Part shown: piece after piece, positions 51,218 to 59,222 of the stretch | How the letters are laid out: every line of letters starts with the position of its first letter | How positions within the stretch are numbered: position 1 is the stretch's first letter | From: Nitratidesulfovibrio termitidis HI1 | GTDB taxonomy: Bacteria > Desulfobacterota > Desulfovibrionia > Desulfovibrionales > Desulfovibrionaceae | DNA length: 64,000 nt | Direction of reading: 5' to 3' | NCBI RefSeq assembly: GCF_000504305.1 | Contig: NZ_KI632512.1 | Location: forward strand, 2,675,469 to 2,739,468 | The notes under the pieces: generated by a model | Told to the model about the DNA's origin: nothing | Databases searched by the model: none | Seen by the model: only the letters and a program-made list of their open reading frames with translations | Made by a program: the position numbers and the translations under genes

Positions 51218-51529
51218 GTGCACCTCCTGCAATTGGTGCTTCGCGCCCGGGTCGCGGCCCGGCCGGCCCCGCAAGGCCGTGGAGTGTCTGTAAGTGCCGC
51301 GTCGGGTGGCGCGTGTGAAGCCGGACGAATATCCGGCAGGAAACAGGTCGGGGCAATGCTAGCCATAGCAGATACGCGGGGGGGGTCAATGAAAAGCCCC
51401 CGGCTTGACATCATTGTAAAACATCGTGGGGATGCAGGCGGGGCGGGGTGTTGCGGGGGGGGGGCGAGAAACGTGCGGGAGGGCAGAGCCCGATACGGGG
51501 CCACGCGGGTTGGGGGAAGCGGGGCGTGC

Positions 51530-51590
51530 GGGGTCGCACGTCAGGTCGCACGTCAGGGCGCACGTTGGGTCGCACGTTGGGGCGTAGTGG
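51530..51590. repeat. Imperfect tandem repeat GGTCGCACGTCAGG
   Basis: Four to five units of GTCGCACGT(C/T)AGG or GGGGCGCACGTTGGG in a row, non-coding. Confidence 0.6.
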
Positions 51591-51604
51591 GCAGGTGTCG
51601 CATT

Positions 51605-51622
51605 AGATAGGTATAGCTACCT
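51605..51622. promoter_or_regulatory. Candidate operator 1 of the Xre/Fic pair
   Basis: AGATAGGTATAGCTACCT contains the palindrome AGGTA-TAGC-TACCT. A near-identical copy lies 65 bases downstream, just before the gene start. Confidence 0.55.
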
Positions 51623-51669
51623 TCTTGGCACATGAAAAAATATGTATTACTATCTTTCAAAGTCAAAAA

Positions 51670-51687
51670 AGATAGGAATAGCTACTT
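51670..51687. promoter_or_regulatory. Candidate operator 2 of the Xre/Fic pair
   Basis: AGATAGGAATAGCTACTT, ending at the start codon, 15 of 18 bases like operator 1. Binding here would block transcription or translation start. The only ribosome-like signal (AGGA) lies inside it. Confidence 0.55.
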
Positions 51688-52197
51688 ATGAGCGTCAGGG
51701 ATACGGTTCGTTCACAGCAGGTCCGGCTGGTGGATATGGCGGCTGGCAAGGTTTCCGGGGTGCTCGTGCCCAAGGGGGGCTGGATTGCGGCGGTACGCAA
51801 GGCGCTGGGCATGTCGGGGGCGCAACTGGCCCGACGGCTTGGGGTGACCAATGCCGCCGTGTACCAGCACGAACGCAATGAGCCGGAAGGCGCAATCACT
51901 CTGCGGCAGATGGAAAGGATGGCCAAGGCCCTGGGCTGCCGCTTCGTCTACGCCATCGTGCCGAATGCACAGGTGGAAGGCACGCAGGCGGAAAACGCAC
52001 ATGGGGGAAACGGGCGGGTCGAGGATGTCCTTCGGCGACAGGCCCGCGCAAAGGCCGAGGCGCTGGTGCTGCGGGCCAGCGGGCACATGGCGCTGGAACA
52101 GCAGGCGCTGCCGCCCGAGCGGGTGCAGGAGGAAATCGCGCGCATGACCGAAGACCTGCTCCGCAACCCGCCCCCGGACTTCTGGGAGGAACGCTGA
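51688..52197 (+). CDS. Mobile mystery protein A-like Xre regulator (antitoxin)
   Basis: 169 residues. Opens MSVRDTVRSQQVRLVDMAAGK, then an Xre helix-turn-helix WIAAVRKALGMSGAQLARRLGVTNAAVYQHERNEPEGAITL. The C-terminal half (110-165) is a helical segment likely to contact its partner. Its stop touches the next start (TGATG), so both are co-translated. The pair 'mobile mystery protein A and B' is known from mobile elements; A resembles an antitoxin that represses its promoter. Confidence 0.8.
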   Translation: MSVRDTVRSQQVRLVDMAAGKVSGVLVPKGGWIAAVRKALGMSGAQLARRLGVTNAAVYQHERNEPEGAITLRQMERMAKALGCRFVYAIVPNAQVEGTQAENAHGGNGRVEDVLRRQARAKAEALVLRASGHMALEQQALPPERVQEEIARMTEDLLRNPPPDFWEER

Positions 52198-52799
52198 TGC
52201 TTCCCAACCCGCCAAACTCAGGTGATCCCGAAGGCGCGACGCCCCTCGATCCTGACGAGGCGCGCGGGTTGAAGCACAGGCACGTCGCCACGCGCAGCCA
52301 ACTGGACGAACTGGAGCAGGCCAACATCCAGCAGGGCCTTGCGTGGTTGGCGCGCACGCGCAACCGCGACATCCTGACACGGAACGTTCTCTGCCTGCTG
52401 CACGACAAGTTGTTCGGCGACGTGTGGCGCTGGGCGGGCCGGTTCAGGTTGACCGAAAAGAACATCGGCGTGGCCCCGTCGCAGGTGGCCGTGCAGTTGC
52501 AGGCGCTGTGCGACGATGCCCGCTTCTGGGCGGAAAACGCCACCTGGTCCCCCAGGGAGGCCGCCGCCCGCTTTCACCACCGCCTGGTGCAGATTCACCC
52601 TTTTCCCAACGGCAATGGCCGCCACGCCCGCATCGCGGCGGACGAGTATCTGAAGCAATATTTCGCTGCGCCCCCCATCGACTGGGCCACCGGCGTGAAC
52701 CTGCAAGCCGACTCGGCGCGGCGTACCGCCTATATCGCGGCACTGCGCGCCGCCGACGGCGGCGACTATGCGCCGTTGCTGGCGTTTGTGGGCGCGTAG
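52197..52799 (+). CDS. Fic-domain protein (mobile mystery protein B-like)
   Basis: 200 residues. The core motif HPFPNGNGRHARIAAD is the Fic catalytic loop (HPFx2GNGR), which transfers AMP (or another phosphate-containing group) to proteins. The N-terminal half (1-60) contains LDPDEARGLKHRHVATRSQLDELEQANI, typical of this subfamily. Translationally coupled to the Xre partner. The Fic toxin-Xre antitoxin arrangement implies growth control or element maintenance; target unknown. Confidence 0.85.
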   Translation: MLPNPPNSGDPEGATPLDPDEARGLKHRHVATRSQLDELEQANIQQGLAWLARTRNRDILTRNVLCLLHDKLFGDVWRWAGRFRLTEKNIGVAPSQVAVQLQALCDDARFWAENATWSPREAAARFHHRLVQIHPFPNGNGRHARIAADEYLKQYFAAPPIDWATGVNLQADSARRTAYIAALRAADGGDYAPLLAFVGA

Positions 52800-52901
52800 G
52801 AGCAGCCTTCCGCCGGAAATCTTTACGCGTACCCCTAATATCCTGCCCGGTGCTGCCGAAGAGATGACCAGCGGGGTGTGCCACGCCCCCGGGAGCACCA
52901 C

Positions 52902-53885
52902 ATGAGCCTGAACCTGACCCTTGGCGTGTTGCGCGCGCAGAACGGCCTTTCTCCGTACGGAGAAGGGCTGGGCGCGCTGCTGGGCACGTCTGTCGGGTCG
53001 GGCACCAGCACGGGGTCGGGTACGCGGGCTTCGGGCCTTTCGCCCGACAAGACCGCCGACGTGTTCGGCGCGGACATCGTGCGTCGGGCATCGGTGGCGC
53101 CTGCCGCAACCGATACGACGGGCACGACCACGAATGCCGCGACGGACGCGGCTTCCACCGCGCCAACCGACGCCGAGCGCGATGCCCTTTCCGGCGCGCT
53201 GTCCGGCAGCGTGCGCTGGGTGGCCGACAAGTTCGGCGATGCGGCGGCCACCGCCGTCATGGGCATCGTGTACAAGAGCATCGGCGACGGCCCTGTCACC
53301 GAAGATTCGCTGGGCGAAGGTCTGCTGAACGCCTTGCGCTTCGTGGACCGCCAGTTCGGCACGACATCGGGCGATGCGTTCATGGCGCAGCTCAATGGCG
53401 GCGGCCTCAACGACGCGCTCAACGACTACTTCGACAACGGCCTTTCCGAGCGGTTCATGGTGGCGGGCGCGGGCAACCTGGCCGACGACGCGGTGCAGGG
53501 GGCCGAGGCGGCCAAGGCCACGCTGGTGCAGCAGGCGGCGGAAGAAGATGGCGACGGCGGCACCGACGCCATGCAGTCGCTGCTGGACACGTTGCGCAAG
53601 ATGGGCGTGGAGGACGCCACGGAACCGGGTGGGGCTGCCGGTTCGAACGGTGCGAACGGTGCCGCTTCAGGCAGCCAGGCCGCCGGGACCAGCGCCGCCG
53701 ATACCATGTCTGGGCTGCTGTCCGGCGCGTTGTCTTCCCTCTCCGGATTCTTGGGACAGGCCGGATTTTCAGGCCAGGCCGGCAGCCGCGCGGGCGGCCT
53801 GGCCGCCGGGTACGGGCCCACCGGCGCGGCGGCGCAGGCCCCGGATGCCCTTGCCCCCGGCCTGCTGCTGCAAGCCAGCGTCTAG
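52902..53885 (+). CDS. Low-complexity orphan protein
   Basis: 327 residues, Ala/Gly/Ser/Thr/Asp-rich, no Cys, with SVGSGTSTGSGTRASG and a C-terminal SGQAGSRAGGLAAGYGPTGAAAQ. A middle block (about 100-200: RWVADKFGDAAATAVMGIVYKSIG, AMLNGGGLNDALNDYFDNGL) looks foldable and helical. No signal peptide. GGGAG ribosome site. No recognised family; acidic, could be secreted by a non-Sec route or be a cytoplasmic adhesin-like protein. Position between the Fic pair and an MFS gene gives no hint. Confidence 0.6.
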   Translation: MSLNLTLGVLRAQNGLSPYGEGLGALLGTSVGSGTSTGSGTRASGLSPDKTADVFGADIVRRASVAPAATDTTGTTTNAATDAASTAPTDAERDALSGALSGSVRWVADKFGDAAATAVMGIVYKSIGDGPVTEDSLGEGLLNALRFVDRQFGTTSGDAFMAQLNGGGLNDALNDYFDNGLSERFMVAGAGNLADDAVQGAEAAKATLVQQAAEEDGDGGTDAMQSLLDTLRKMGVEDATEPGGAAGSNGANGAASGSQAAGTSAADTMSGLLSGALSSLSGFLGQAGFSGQAGSRAGGLAAGYGPTGAAAQAPDALAPGLLLQASV

Positions 53886-54160
53886 CCGTTCATGCGCCTG
53901 CGGGCGCCTTGCGCGGCAATCCGCCGCACCTCCTCACCGGGCACCGCCTGGTGTTTTCGTTTCGGAAGCCCTGCCGCGCAAGGGCTCCCCTGCCTGCTTG
54001 CCATGGTCAGGCAGAGGCGTATACCGGACTCCCCGTCTGCTCAATGAAGCGGCGACGACCGGCTCCCCAACCCGGTTCGCGACCTTCCCCGACTGGCCTT
54101 TCCCCACGGCATGTCCTGCATGCCCGGCTTCTACACACTCCGCCACCTTCGGGTTCCTTC

Positions 54161-55585
54161 ATGCCCACACCCAACTCCGCTTCGCCGTCCCAGGATAGCC
54201 CCGCGTCTTCACCGCCCGGCCCGACTGGCCCGACTGGCCCGTCTGAACCGACTGACTCGACAGGCCCCCAAGGCGGCAGTTCGTTGCGTGAGGTAACCCG
54301 CATCCCCTCGCTGCCGCGCTTCTGGATCAGCCAGTGCGGTTCGTACCTGGCCTACAACATGCTGGCCGTGGTCATCGGCTGGCAGATCTACGCCATGACC
54401 GGCAGCGCCCTGCACCTCGGCCTGGTGGGGCTGGCCCAGTTCACCCCGCAATTGCTGCTTACCCTGGTGGTGGGCGGCGTGGCCGACCGCTTCGACCGGC
54501 GGCGCATCGCCTTCTGCTGCCAGTTGGCCGAAGGGCTGATGGCCGTGGCCCTGGCCGTGGGCAGCGCCACGGGCACCCTGACCCCTGCCGGGGTATTCGC
54601 CGGGGCCTTTCTGACCGGCGCGGCCCGTGCCTTCGAGCAACCCGCCATGAGCGCCCTGCTGCCCGGCCTGGTGCCGGTGCAGGTGCTGCCCCGCGTGCTG
54701 GCCTTTGGCGCCGGGCTGCGTCAGGCGTCCATCATTGCAGGCCCGGCGCTGGGCGGCTTTCTGTGCGCCGCCGGTGCCCAGGTGGGCTACGGGGTGTGCG
54801 GCGCGGCGTTTCTGATCGCGTGCGTGGCCATCCTGCTGGTGCGCCGACCGGACACGGCGGCAAAACGCGAGCCCATGACCCTGCGTTCGCTGTTCGGGGG
54901 CATCGACTACGTGCGGCGCAACCCGGTCATCCTGGGGGCCATCTCGCTGGACCTCTTTTCGGTGCTGCTGGGCGGGGCCACGGCCCTGCTGCCCATCTAC
55001 GCCAGCGACATCCTGCACACGGGGCCGTGGGGCCTCGGCCTGTTGCGCGCCTCCCCGGCCGTGGGCGCGCTGTGCATGTCGGTGTACCTGGCCCGCGTGC
55101 CCATGCGGCGGCGGGTGGGCAGGCGGCTGTTCGCCGGGGTGGTGGGCTTCGGCGTGGCCACCGTCACCTTCGGGCTGTCGCGCAGCTTCCCGCTGTCCAT
55201 GGCCGCCCTGGCCATGCTGGGCTCGTGCGACATGATCAGCGTGGTGGTGCGCCAGACCCTGGTGCAGCTGGAAACGCCGGACGCCATGCGCGGCCGCGTG
55301 GGCGCGGTGAATTCGGTGTTCATCGGCACTTCCAACCAGCTTGGCGAATTCGAGTCCGGGGTTACCGCCGCGTGGTTCGGCGCCACCGGTTCGGTGGTGC
55401 TGGGGGGCGTGGGCACCATTCTCGTGGCCCTGCTGTGGATGCGCCTGTTCCCGGCCCTGCTGCACCGCGACCAACTGGTGAGCACGCCCGCCGCAGCCCC
55501 CGATACGGAGCCGGACGCGGAACCCGACGCGACGCAGGACGCGAAACCCGACCCGGAACCGGAATCGGCGCGGGCATCCGGTTAG
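54161..55585 (+). CDS. MFS exporter, EntS/MFS_3-like
   Basis: 474 residues. An N-terminal low-complexity leader (1-45, GPTGPTGPSEPTDSTG) precedes about twelve membrane helices. Motif RRIAFCCQLAEGLMAVALAV and VGGVADRFDRRR (motif A) are near helix 2-3; a second RRRVGRRLFAGVVGF is in the middle loop. Similar exporters move siderophores or drugs. The tail (440-474) is Pro/Asp/Glu-rich (EPDAEPDATQDAKPDPEPE). Monocistronic; the preceding 275-base gap holds nothing recognisable. Confidence 0.75.
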   Translation: MPTPNSASPSQDSPASSPPGPTGPTGPSEPTDSTGPQGGSSLREVTRIPSLPRFWISQCGSYLAYNMLAVVIGWQIYAMTGSALHLGLVGLAQFTPQLLLTLVVGGVADRFDRRRIAFCCQLAEGLMAVALAVGSATGTLTPAGVFAGAFLTGAARAFEQPAMSALLPGLVPVQVLPRVLAFGAGLRQASIIAGPALGGFLCAAGAQVGYGVCGAAFLIACVAILLVRRPDTAAKREPMTLRSLFGGIDYVRRNPVILGAISLDLFSVLLGGATALLPIYASDILHTGPWGLGLLRASPAVGALCMSVYLARVPMRRRVGRRLFAGVVGFGVATVTFGLSRSFPLSMAALAMLGSCDMISVVVRQTLVQLETPDAMRGRVGAVNSVFIGTSNQLGEFESGVTAAWFGATGSVVLGGVGTILVALLWMRLFPALLHRDQLVSTPAAAPDTEPDAEPDATQDAKPDPEPESARASG

Positions 55586-55702
55586 TTCTTCTCTTTCCGC
55601 TCCGCACGCGCAAGGGCCGCACGGCGGGCGTTTGCTGCCCGGCCATGCGGCCTTTGCCGCGCCTGCCTCGTGGCGTTGGCAGGGGGTTTCCCGAAGGAAG
55701 TC

Positions 55703-56581
55703 CTATCGCCGCAACCTGTCCCGCACGGCCACGTAGACCGGGATGCGCGAACTGGCCACCACCTCTTCGGCCACGCTGCCCAGCAGCAGCCGGGCCAGCC
55801 CCCCCTTGCCGTGCGAGGCGATGAACAGGCATTCCGCGCCCAGCCGTCCGGCCGTGGCCAAGATGCGCTCCGCCGCCTCGCCCTGGGCCACGTGGCCGCG
55901 CGCCCGCACCCCTTCCTGCGCGGCCCGCGCCGCGATGGCCTCCACCACGGCCCGGCCGTGCTCCACCTCCATGTCCGCCGCCAGCTGCCCTTCCGCCGAG
56001 TCGGGAAAGGCCCAGTCGGTCAAGTCGGCCACGTACAGCACATGCAGGTCCGCATCATGCTCGCGCGCCAGTTGCAACGCGGTGACGGCGGCATAGGTGC
56101 AGTAGCGCGAACCGTCCGTGGCCAGCAGGATGGAGTCGAAGCCCAGCACCGCGCCCTGCGGCACCAGCAGCACGTCGCGCTCGCTGTGGCCGATGGTGCG
56201 CAGCGGCACGTTGCCGCGCACCAGCCGCCCCAGGGCGGACCGGTCGGCCACGCCCATGGCGATGAGGTCGGCCTTCAGCCTGCGGGCGGTGTCCACGATG
56301 ACCTCGAAGGGCTCGCCTTCCTCGCACAGGCAGTCGATGTCCATGCCGCGCGCGTTGGCCATCTCCAGCGCGCGGGCCAGGGCCATCTCGCTGGGCTGGC
56401 GCAGCAGCCGCTTCAGGTCCGCCAGGGCGCTGGAACCAAGATCGCCGGTGTAGGGCGGCACCACGGAGAGTACCGCCACCCGGCACTTGCGGGTGGCGGC
56501 AAACTCCAGAATCTGGTCCAGCGCGTACAGGGAATGCTCATCGCCGGTGACGGGCACCAGCAGACGCTCAAGCCTGCCCAT
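55703..56581 (-). CDS. Tandem universal stress protein (two Usp domains)
   Basis: 292 residues, two Usp domains (about 1-145 and 147-290). The second keeps the ATP-binding pattern GSHGKGGLARLLLGS (G-x2-G-x9-G-S); the first is degenerate (GVADRSALGRLVRGN). Its start lies inside the end of the TauE-like gene (14-base overlap), so it is made together with that transporter. Probably a stress-responsive partner of the transporter. Last gene of the leftward operon. Confidence 0.85.
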   Translation of the reverse strand: MGRLERLLVPVTGDEHSLYALDQILEFAATRKCRVAVLSVVPPYTGDLGSSALADLKRLLRQPSEMALARALEMANARGMDIDCLCEEGEPFEVIVDTARRLKADLIAMGVADRSALGRLVRGNVPLRTIGHSERDVLLVPQGAVLGFDSILLATDGSRYCTYAAVTALQLAREHDADLHVLYVADLTDWAFPDSAEGQLAADMEVEHGRAVVEAIAARAAQEGVRARGHVAQGEAAERILATAGRLGAECLFIASHGKGGLARLLLGSVAEEVVASSRIPVYVAVRDRLRR

Positions 56582-57626
56582 GCGCCTCCTCCCTCGCGGC
56601 CATGCGACCCTTCCACATGCTGCCGAGGATGATCACCGCGCCGGTCAGCAGGGCCAGACACATGGACCCGAAGCTGATCTTGCCCAGCACGTCGAGCACT
56701 TCGGGCGACATGTCCATAAAGCCCAGCTTCACCAGGTAGCGCGGCAGGGCAATGCCACGGCTCACGGCCACGATGAGCATGATCACGGCCATGACCATCT
56801 TGATCATGTGCTCGCGCACGTAGGTGGTGCCGATGGCCCCCAGCTGCACGCCCAGCAGCGAACCGCCAAGAATGATCAGCACCAGGCGGATGTCCACCAT
56901 GCCGTGCATGGCCCAGTTGATGGACCCGCCAAGGCCCATGACGAAGGCGATGACCAGTTCGGTGGCCGAAGCCATCAGCCCGGGCACGCCCATGACGTAG
57001 ATCATGCCGGGCACGCCGACGAACCCGCCCACGGCGATGGTGGCGGCCAGCATGCCGGTGGCGAAGCCCACGGGCAGGGTGAACCACAGCGAAATGCGGA
57101 TGCCGGAGCGGCGGAAGGTGATCATGGGCGGCAGTTCGATGGCCTGCAGGCGCAGGGCCAGGGGCGCGGTGGTTTCCACGCCGCCGCAGCGGGCGCAGCG
57201 CAGCGCGTCACGCATGACGTAGCCGCCCACCAGCACCAGCACCGCCACGAAGGACAGGCTGACGTACAGGTCGGACCCGACCTGGCCCCACTTTTCCAGA
57301 ATGATCTGCTGGATGCGGATGCCGATCTGCACGCCCACGGCGGCGGACGCCGCCATGACCAGGCCCAGCTTCACGTCCACCTGGCCGTAGCGGAAGCGCT
57401 TGATGGCCCCCACCAGCGCCTTGGGGAACTTGTGGCACATGTTGCTGGCCACGGCCACGGTGCCGGGCACGCCCAGGCTCATCATGCCGGGGGTGAGCAC
57501 GAAGGCCCCGCCCGAGCCGATGAACCCGCTGACCAGCCCGCCGATGAAGCCGACGAGGAACAGGAAGCAGACGCCCGATGCGGTAAGGTCGATGAACTTT
57601 GTGGGGTCCAGTGCAAGGATATCCAT
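56568..57626 (-). CDS. TauE/SafE-family sulfite exporter-like permease
   Basis: 352 residues, about nine hydrophobic segments. FLVGFIGGLVSGFIGSGGAFVLTPGMMSLGVPGTVAVASNM and AAtIAVGGFVGVPGMIYVMGVPG are the two repeat signatures of TauE/SafE. A cytoplasmic loop holds CARCGG. The family moves organosulfonates, sulfite or sulfoacetate-derived anions. AGGAGAC ribosome site. It is the centre of the operon with Usp proteins on either side. Confidence 0.85.
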   Translation of the reverse strand: MDILALDPTKFIDLTASGVCFLFLVGFIGGLVSGFIGSGGAFVLTPGMMSLGVPGTVAVASNMCHKFPKALVGAIKRFRYGQVDVKLGLVMAASAAVGVQIGIRIQQIILEKWGQVGSDLYVSLSFVAVLVLVGGYVMRDALRCARCGGVETTAPLALRLQAIELPPMITFRRSGIRISLWFTLPVGFATGMLAATIAVGGFVGVPGMIYVMGVPGLMASATELVIAFVMGLGGSINWAMHGMVDIRLVLIILGGSLLGVQLGAIGTTYVREHMIKMVMAVIMLIVAVSRGIALPRYLVKLGFMDMSPEVLDVLGKISFGSMCLALLTGAVIILGSMWKGRMAAREEAHGQA

Positions 57627-57649
57627 GATGCGTCTCCTGAAGGGCGCCG

Positions 57650-57970
57650 CTAGGCGTTCAGCGTGGCGCGGCGCGCGGCCGGGCGGACGGTGGCGGGCTG
57701 GCCGACAGTGGCCGTGGTCGTTTCCGTCTTGCGGGCGGTCTTGCGGGTGGCTTCTATGCCCAGCACGCTCCACAGGCTGCCGGTGAACTCACCGTGCACG
57801 TACGAGAACAGGAATACCGTGGCGATGGGCCCGGCGGCCCAGTACGAACCCTGGGCGAAATGGGCGGCGATGGTGTCCGCGAAGGCGAACACCCCTGCGT
57901 ACAGGGCGGCGGACAGGATGCCGAAGACGATCATCTTGCCCCAGGGCTTGCGTGCGGTTTGCGTTGCCAT
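57650..57970 (-). CDS. Small membrane protein in the TauE operon
   Basis: 106 residues. Two hydrophobic segments (MIVFGILSAALYAGVFAFA and WAAGPIATVFLFSYVHG) then a basic Arg/Thr/Ala tail (TRKTARKTETTTATVG). Ribosome site GGGAG. Located 23 bases before the TauE-like gene; a likely accessory subunit. Similar small proteins precede TauE-type permeases in other Desulfovibrio. Confidence 0.75.
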   Translation of the reverse strand: MATQTARKPWGKMIVFGILSAALYAGVFAFADTIAAHFAQGSYWAAGPIATVFLFSYVHGEFTGSLWSVLGIEATRKTARKTETTTATVGQPATVRPAARRATLNA

Positions 57971-58049
57971 TGCTAACTCCCGTGTGGTGGCGCCGCCTGC
58001 GTGACGGCCCGTTGTCCCCGTAGGCGGGGGTTGTCGAGGGCGGTCGCCC

Positions 58050-58607
58050 TCATTCCACCGTGAACAGCGCAAGGCCGGTGCGGCCCCGCATCAGTTCGCT
58101 CTCTTCCGGTTCGCTCAGGATCAACTCGACGCGGCCATGAGCGCGCGCCGCTTCTTCCACTGCGTGGTCCGGCCTTCCGGCCGGGGAGAAGCGCACCTCG
58201 TGCAGGGCGGCCATGCCCCGCGCCCGCGCCGCTTCCACCCATTCAAGGGCCCCCGCCCGCGCCTGCCGTTCGAAGGCTGCGCGGCGGTAGGCGTCGTGGG
58301 ACGCATCGCCCACGTGCAGGAACAGAAGGCCGCTGCCCATGCGTCCGGCCAGGCTCAGGGCGTAGCCCGCAAGGCGCGAGGACAGGCCGCAGCCGTGTCC
58401 CAGCACCAGGATGCGACGCACCTGGGCCTCGCCCCGGCGGATGACCGCCCCGGCAAGCAACTGCTCGCCCGCCTCGGCCAGGGCCAGGGCCTCTGCGTAG
58501 TCGGCCAGGCGTTCCTCCATCCGCACGGCGGCGGTGGAACGCATGCGGATGTCGCCCTGCCCGGCGTCACCGCCAAGGGCGGCATGGCGAAACCATCTAC
58601 CGGGCAT
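58050..58607 (-). CDS. Usp-like protein, degenerate
   Basis: 185 residues. The middle (63-100, RRILVLGHGCGLSSRLAGYALSLAGRMGSGLLFLHV) is the first strand and helix of a Usp domain, but no G-x2-G-x9-G-S ATP loop follows. N-terminal 45 residues are Arg/Glu-rich and helical. GTGGAGGT ribosome site. It lies in the leftward TauE operon between a small protein and the small membrane protein and may be a non-ATP Usp partner. Confidence 0.65.
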   Translation of the reverse strand: MPGRWFRHAALGGDAGQGDIRMRSTAAVRMEERLADYAEALALAEAGEQLLAGAVIRRGEAQVRRILVLGHGCGLSSRLAGYALSLAGRMGSGLLFLHVGDASHDAYRRAAFERQARAGALEWVEAARARGMAALHEVRFSPAGRPDHAVEEAARAHGRVELILSEPEESELMRGRTGLALFTVE

Positions 58608-58696
58608 GGGCGACCTCCACGAAAAAGATGCGGGCGGATGAGTGGCAGACTGCGCGCAGGGAACGGGCCGCCCGTGAACGATGGAACAAAGGCATG

Positions 58697-58939
58697 CTAC
58701 TCGGCTCTCAGCACCGGGCGCTGACGTTGCCCGGCGGTTGCGGTGCGGGACTGCGCACCCGTTGCGGGGGACGCGGGGGACGCGGAAGGCTGGGTCGCCT
58801 CCGTGTGGTGGGCTTGCCCGGTCTGGCGGACGGCATCGTCACCGCCCCGCAGCTGCCACACGGCCTCGTCCGGCCGGTTCCGTTCCGCAAAGGCCACAGC
58901 GACAAATGCCGACTCGATCGATTCGCGGATGGTTCCCAT
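58697..58939 (-). CDS. Small protein starting the TauE operon
   Basis: 80 residues. MGTIRESIESAFVAVAFAERNRPDEAVWQLRG is helical and looks like the small proteins that head such operons in Desulfovibrio; the C-terminal half is an Ala/Thr/Pro tail. Strong GAGGAA ribosome site at ideal spacing. Divergent from the receiver-Lon operon. Function unknown. Confidence 0.6.
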   Translation of the reverse strand: MGTIRESIESAFVAVAFAERNRPDEAVWQLRGGDDAVRQTGQAHHTEATQPSASPASPATGAQSRTATAGQRQRPVLRAE

Positions 58940-59069
58940 TTTGCTTCCTCACGGTTTGTGTGTGCTTACGCATAAACAAGTGTCGTGCCAGCGCATGTAG
59001 ATTTTAGTAATTGTCTGTATTTCAAGACTATTTGTGTTATTTGCGGAGGGCGGGCCAAAAACGCAGGCC

Positions 59070-59162
59070 GTTGCAAAGTGCAACGCCAACTGCTACCAGT
59101 CCGCATAACAGGTCGGTTTTGCGCGGGTTCGTGAAAAAAGGCACAGCGTTGCAGAACGCAAC
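59070..59162. promoter_or_regulatory. Two palindromes upstream of the receiver-Lon operon
   Basis: GTTGCAAAGTGCAAC (59070-59084) and GTTGCAGAACGCAAC (59148-59162): the same GTTGC-N5-GCAAC palindrome, centres 78 bases apart, in the AT-richer gap between the divergent operons. Such paired sites are typical of enhancer-like sites for an NtrC-type activator, but no valid sigma-54 promoter was found. Confidence 0.45.
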
Positions 59163-59222
59163 GGTGCTTCACTCCGCAACAGTGCTGCCGACCGGGCCCA
59201 GAGAGAATGCGAGGAGGCACGC

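Larger units (their letters stand above)
51218..51687. other. Divergent gap between glnA and the Xre/Fic pair
   Basis: About 470 bases. A GGTCGCACGTCAG-type repeat (51530-51590) and, nearer the Xre gene, two related operator-like sequences (51605-51622 and 51670-51687). No nitrogen-regulated (sigma-54) promoter was recognised upstream of glnA. Confidence 0.5.

Noticed and set aside
59139..59153. GGCAC-AGCG-TTGCA as sigma-54 promoter for the receiver-Lon operon
   Set aside because: The spacer between the GG and GC elements is one base short of the invariant distance; sigma-54 does not tolerate this.
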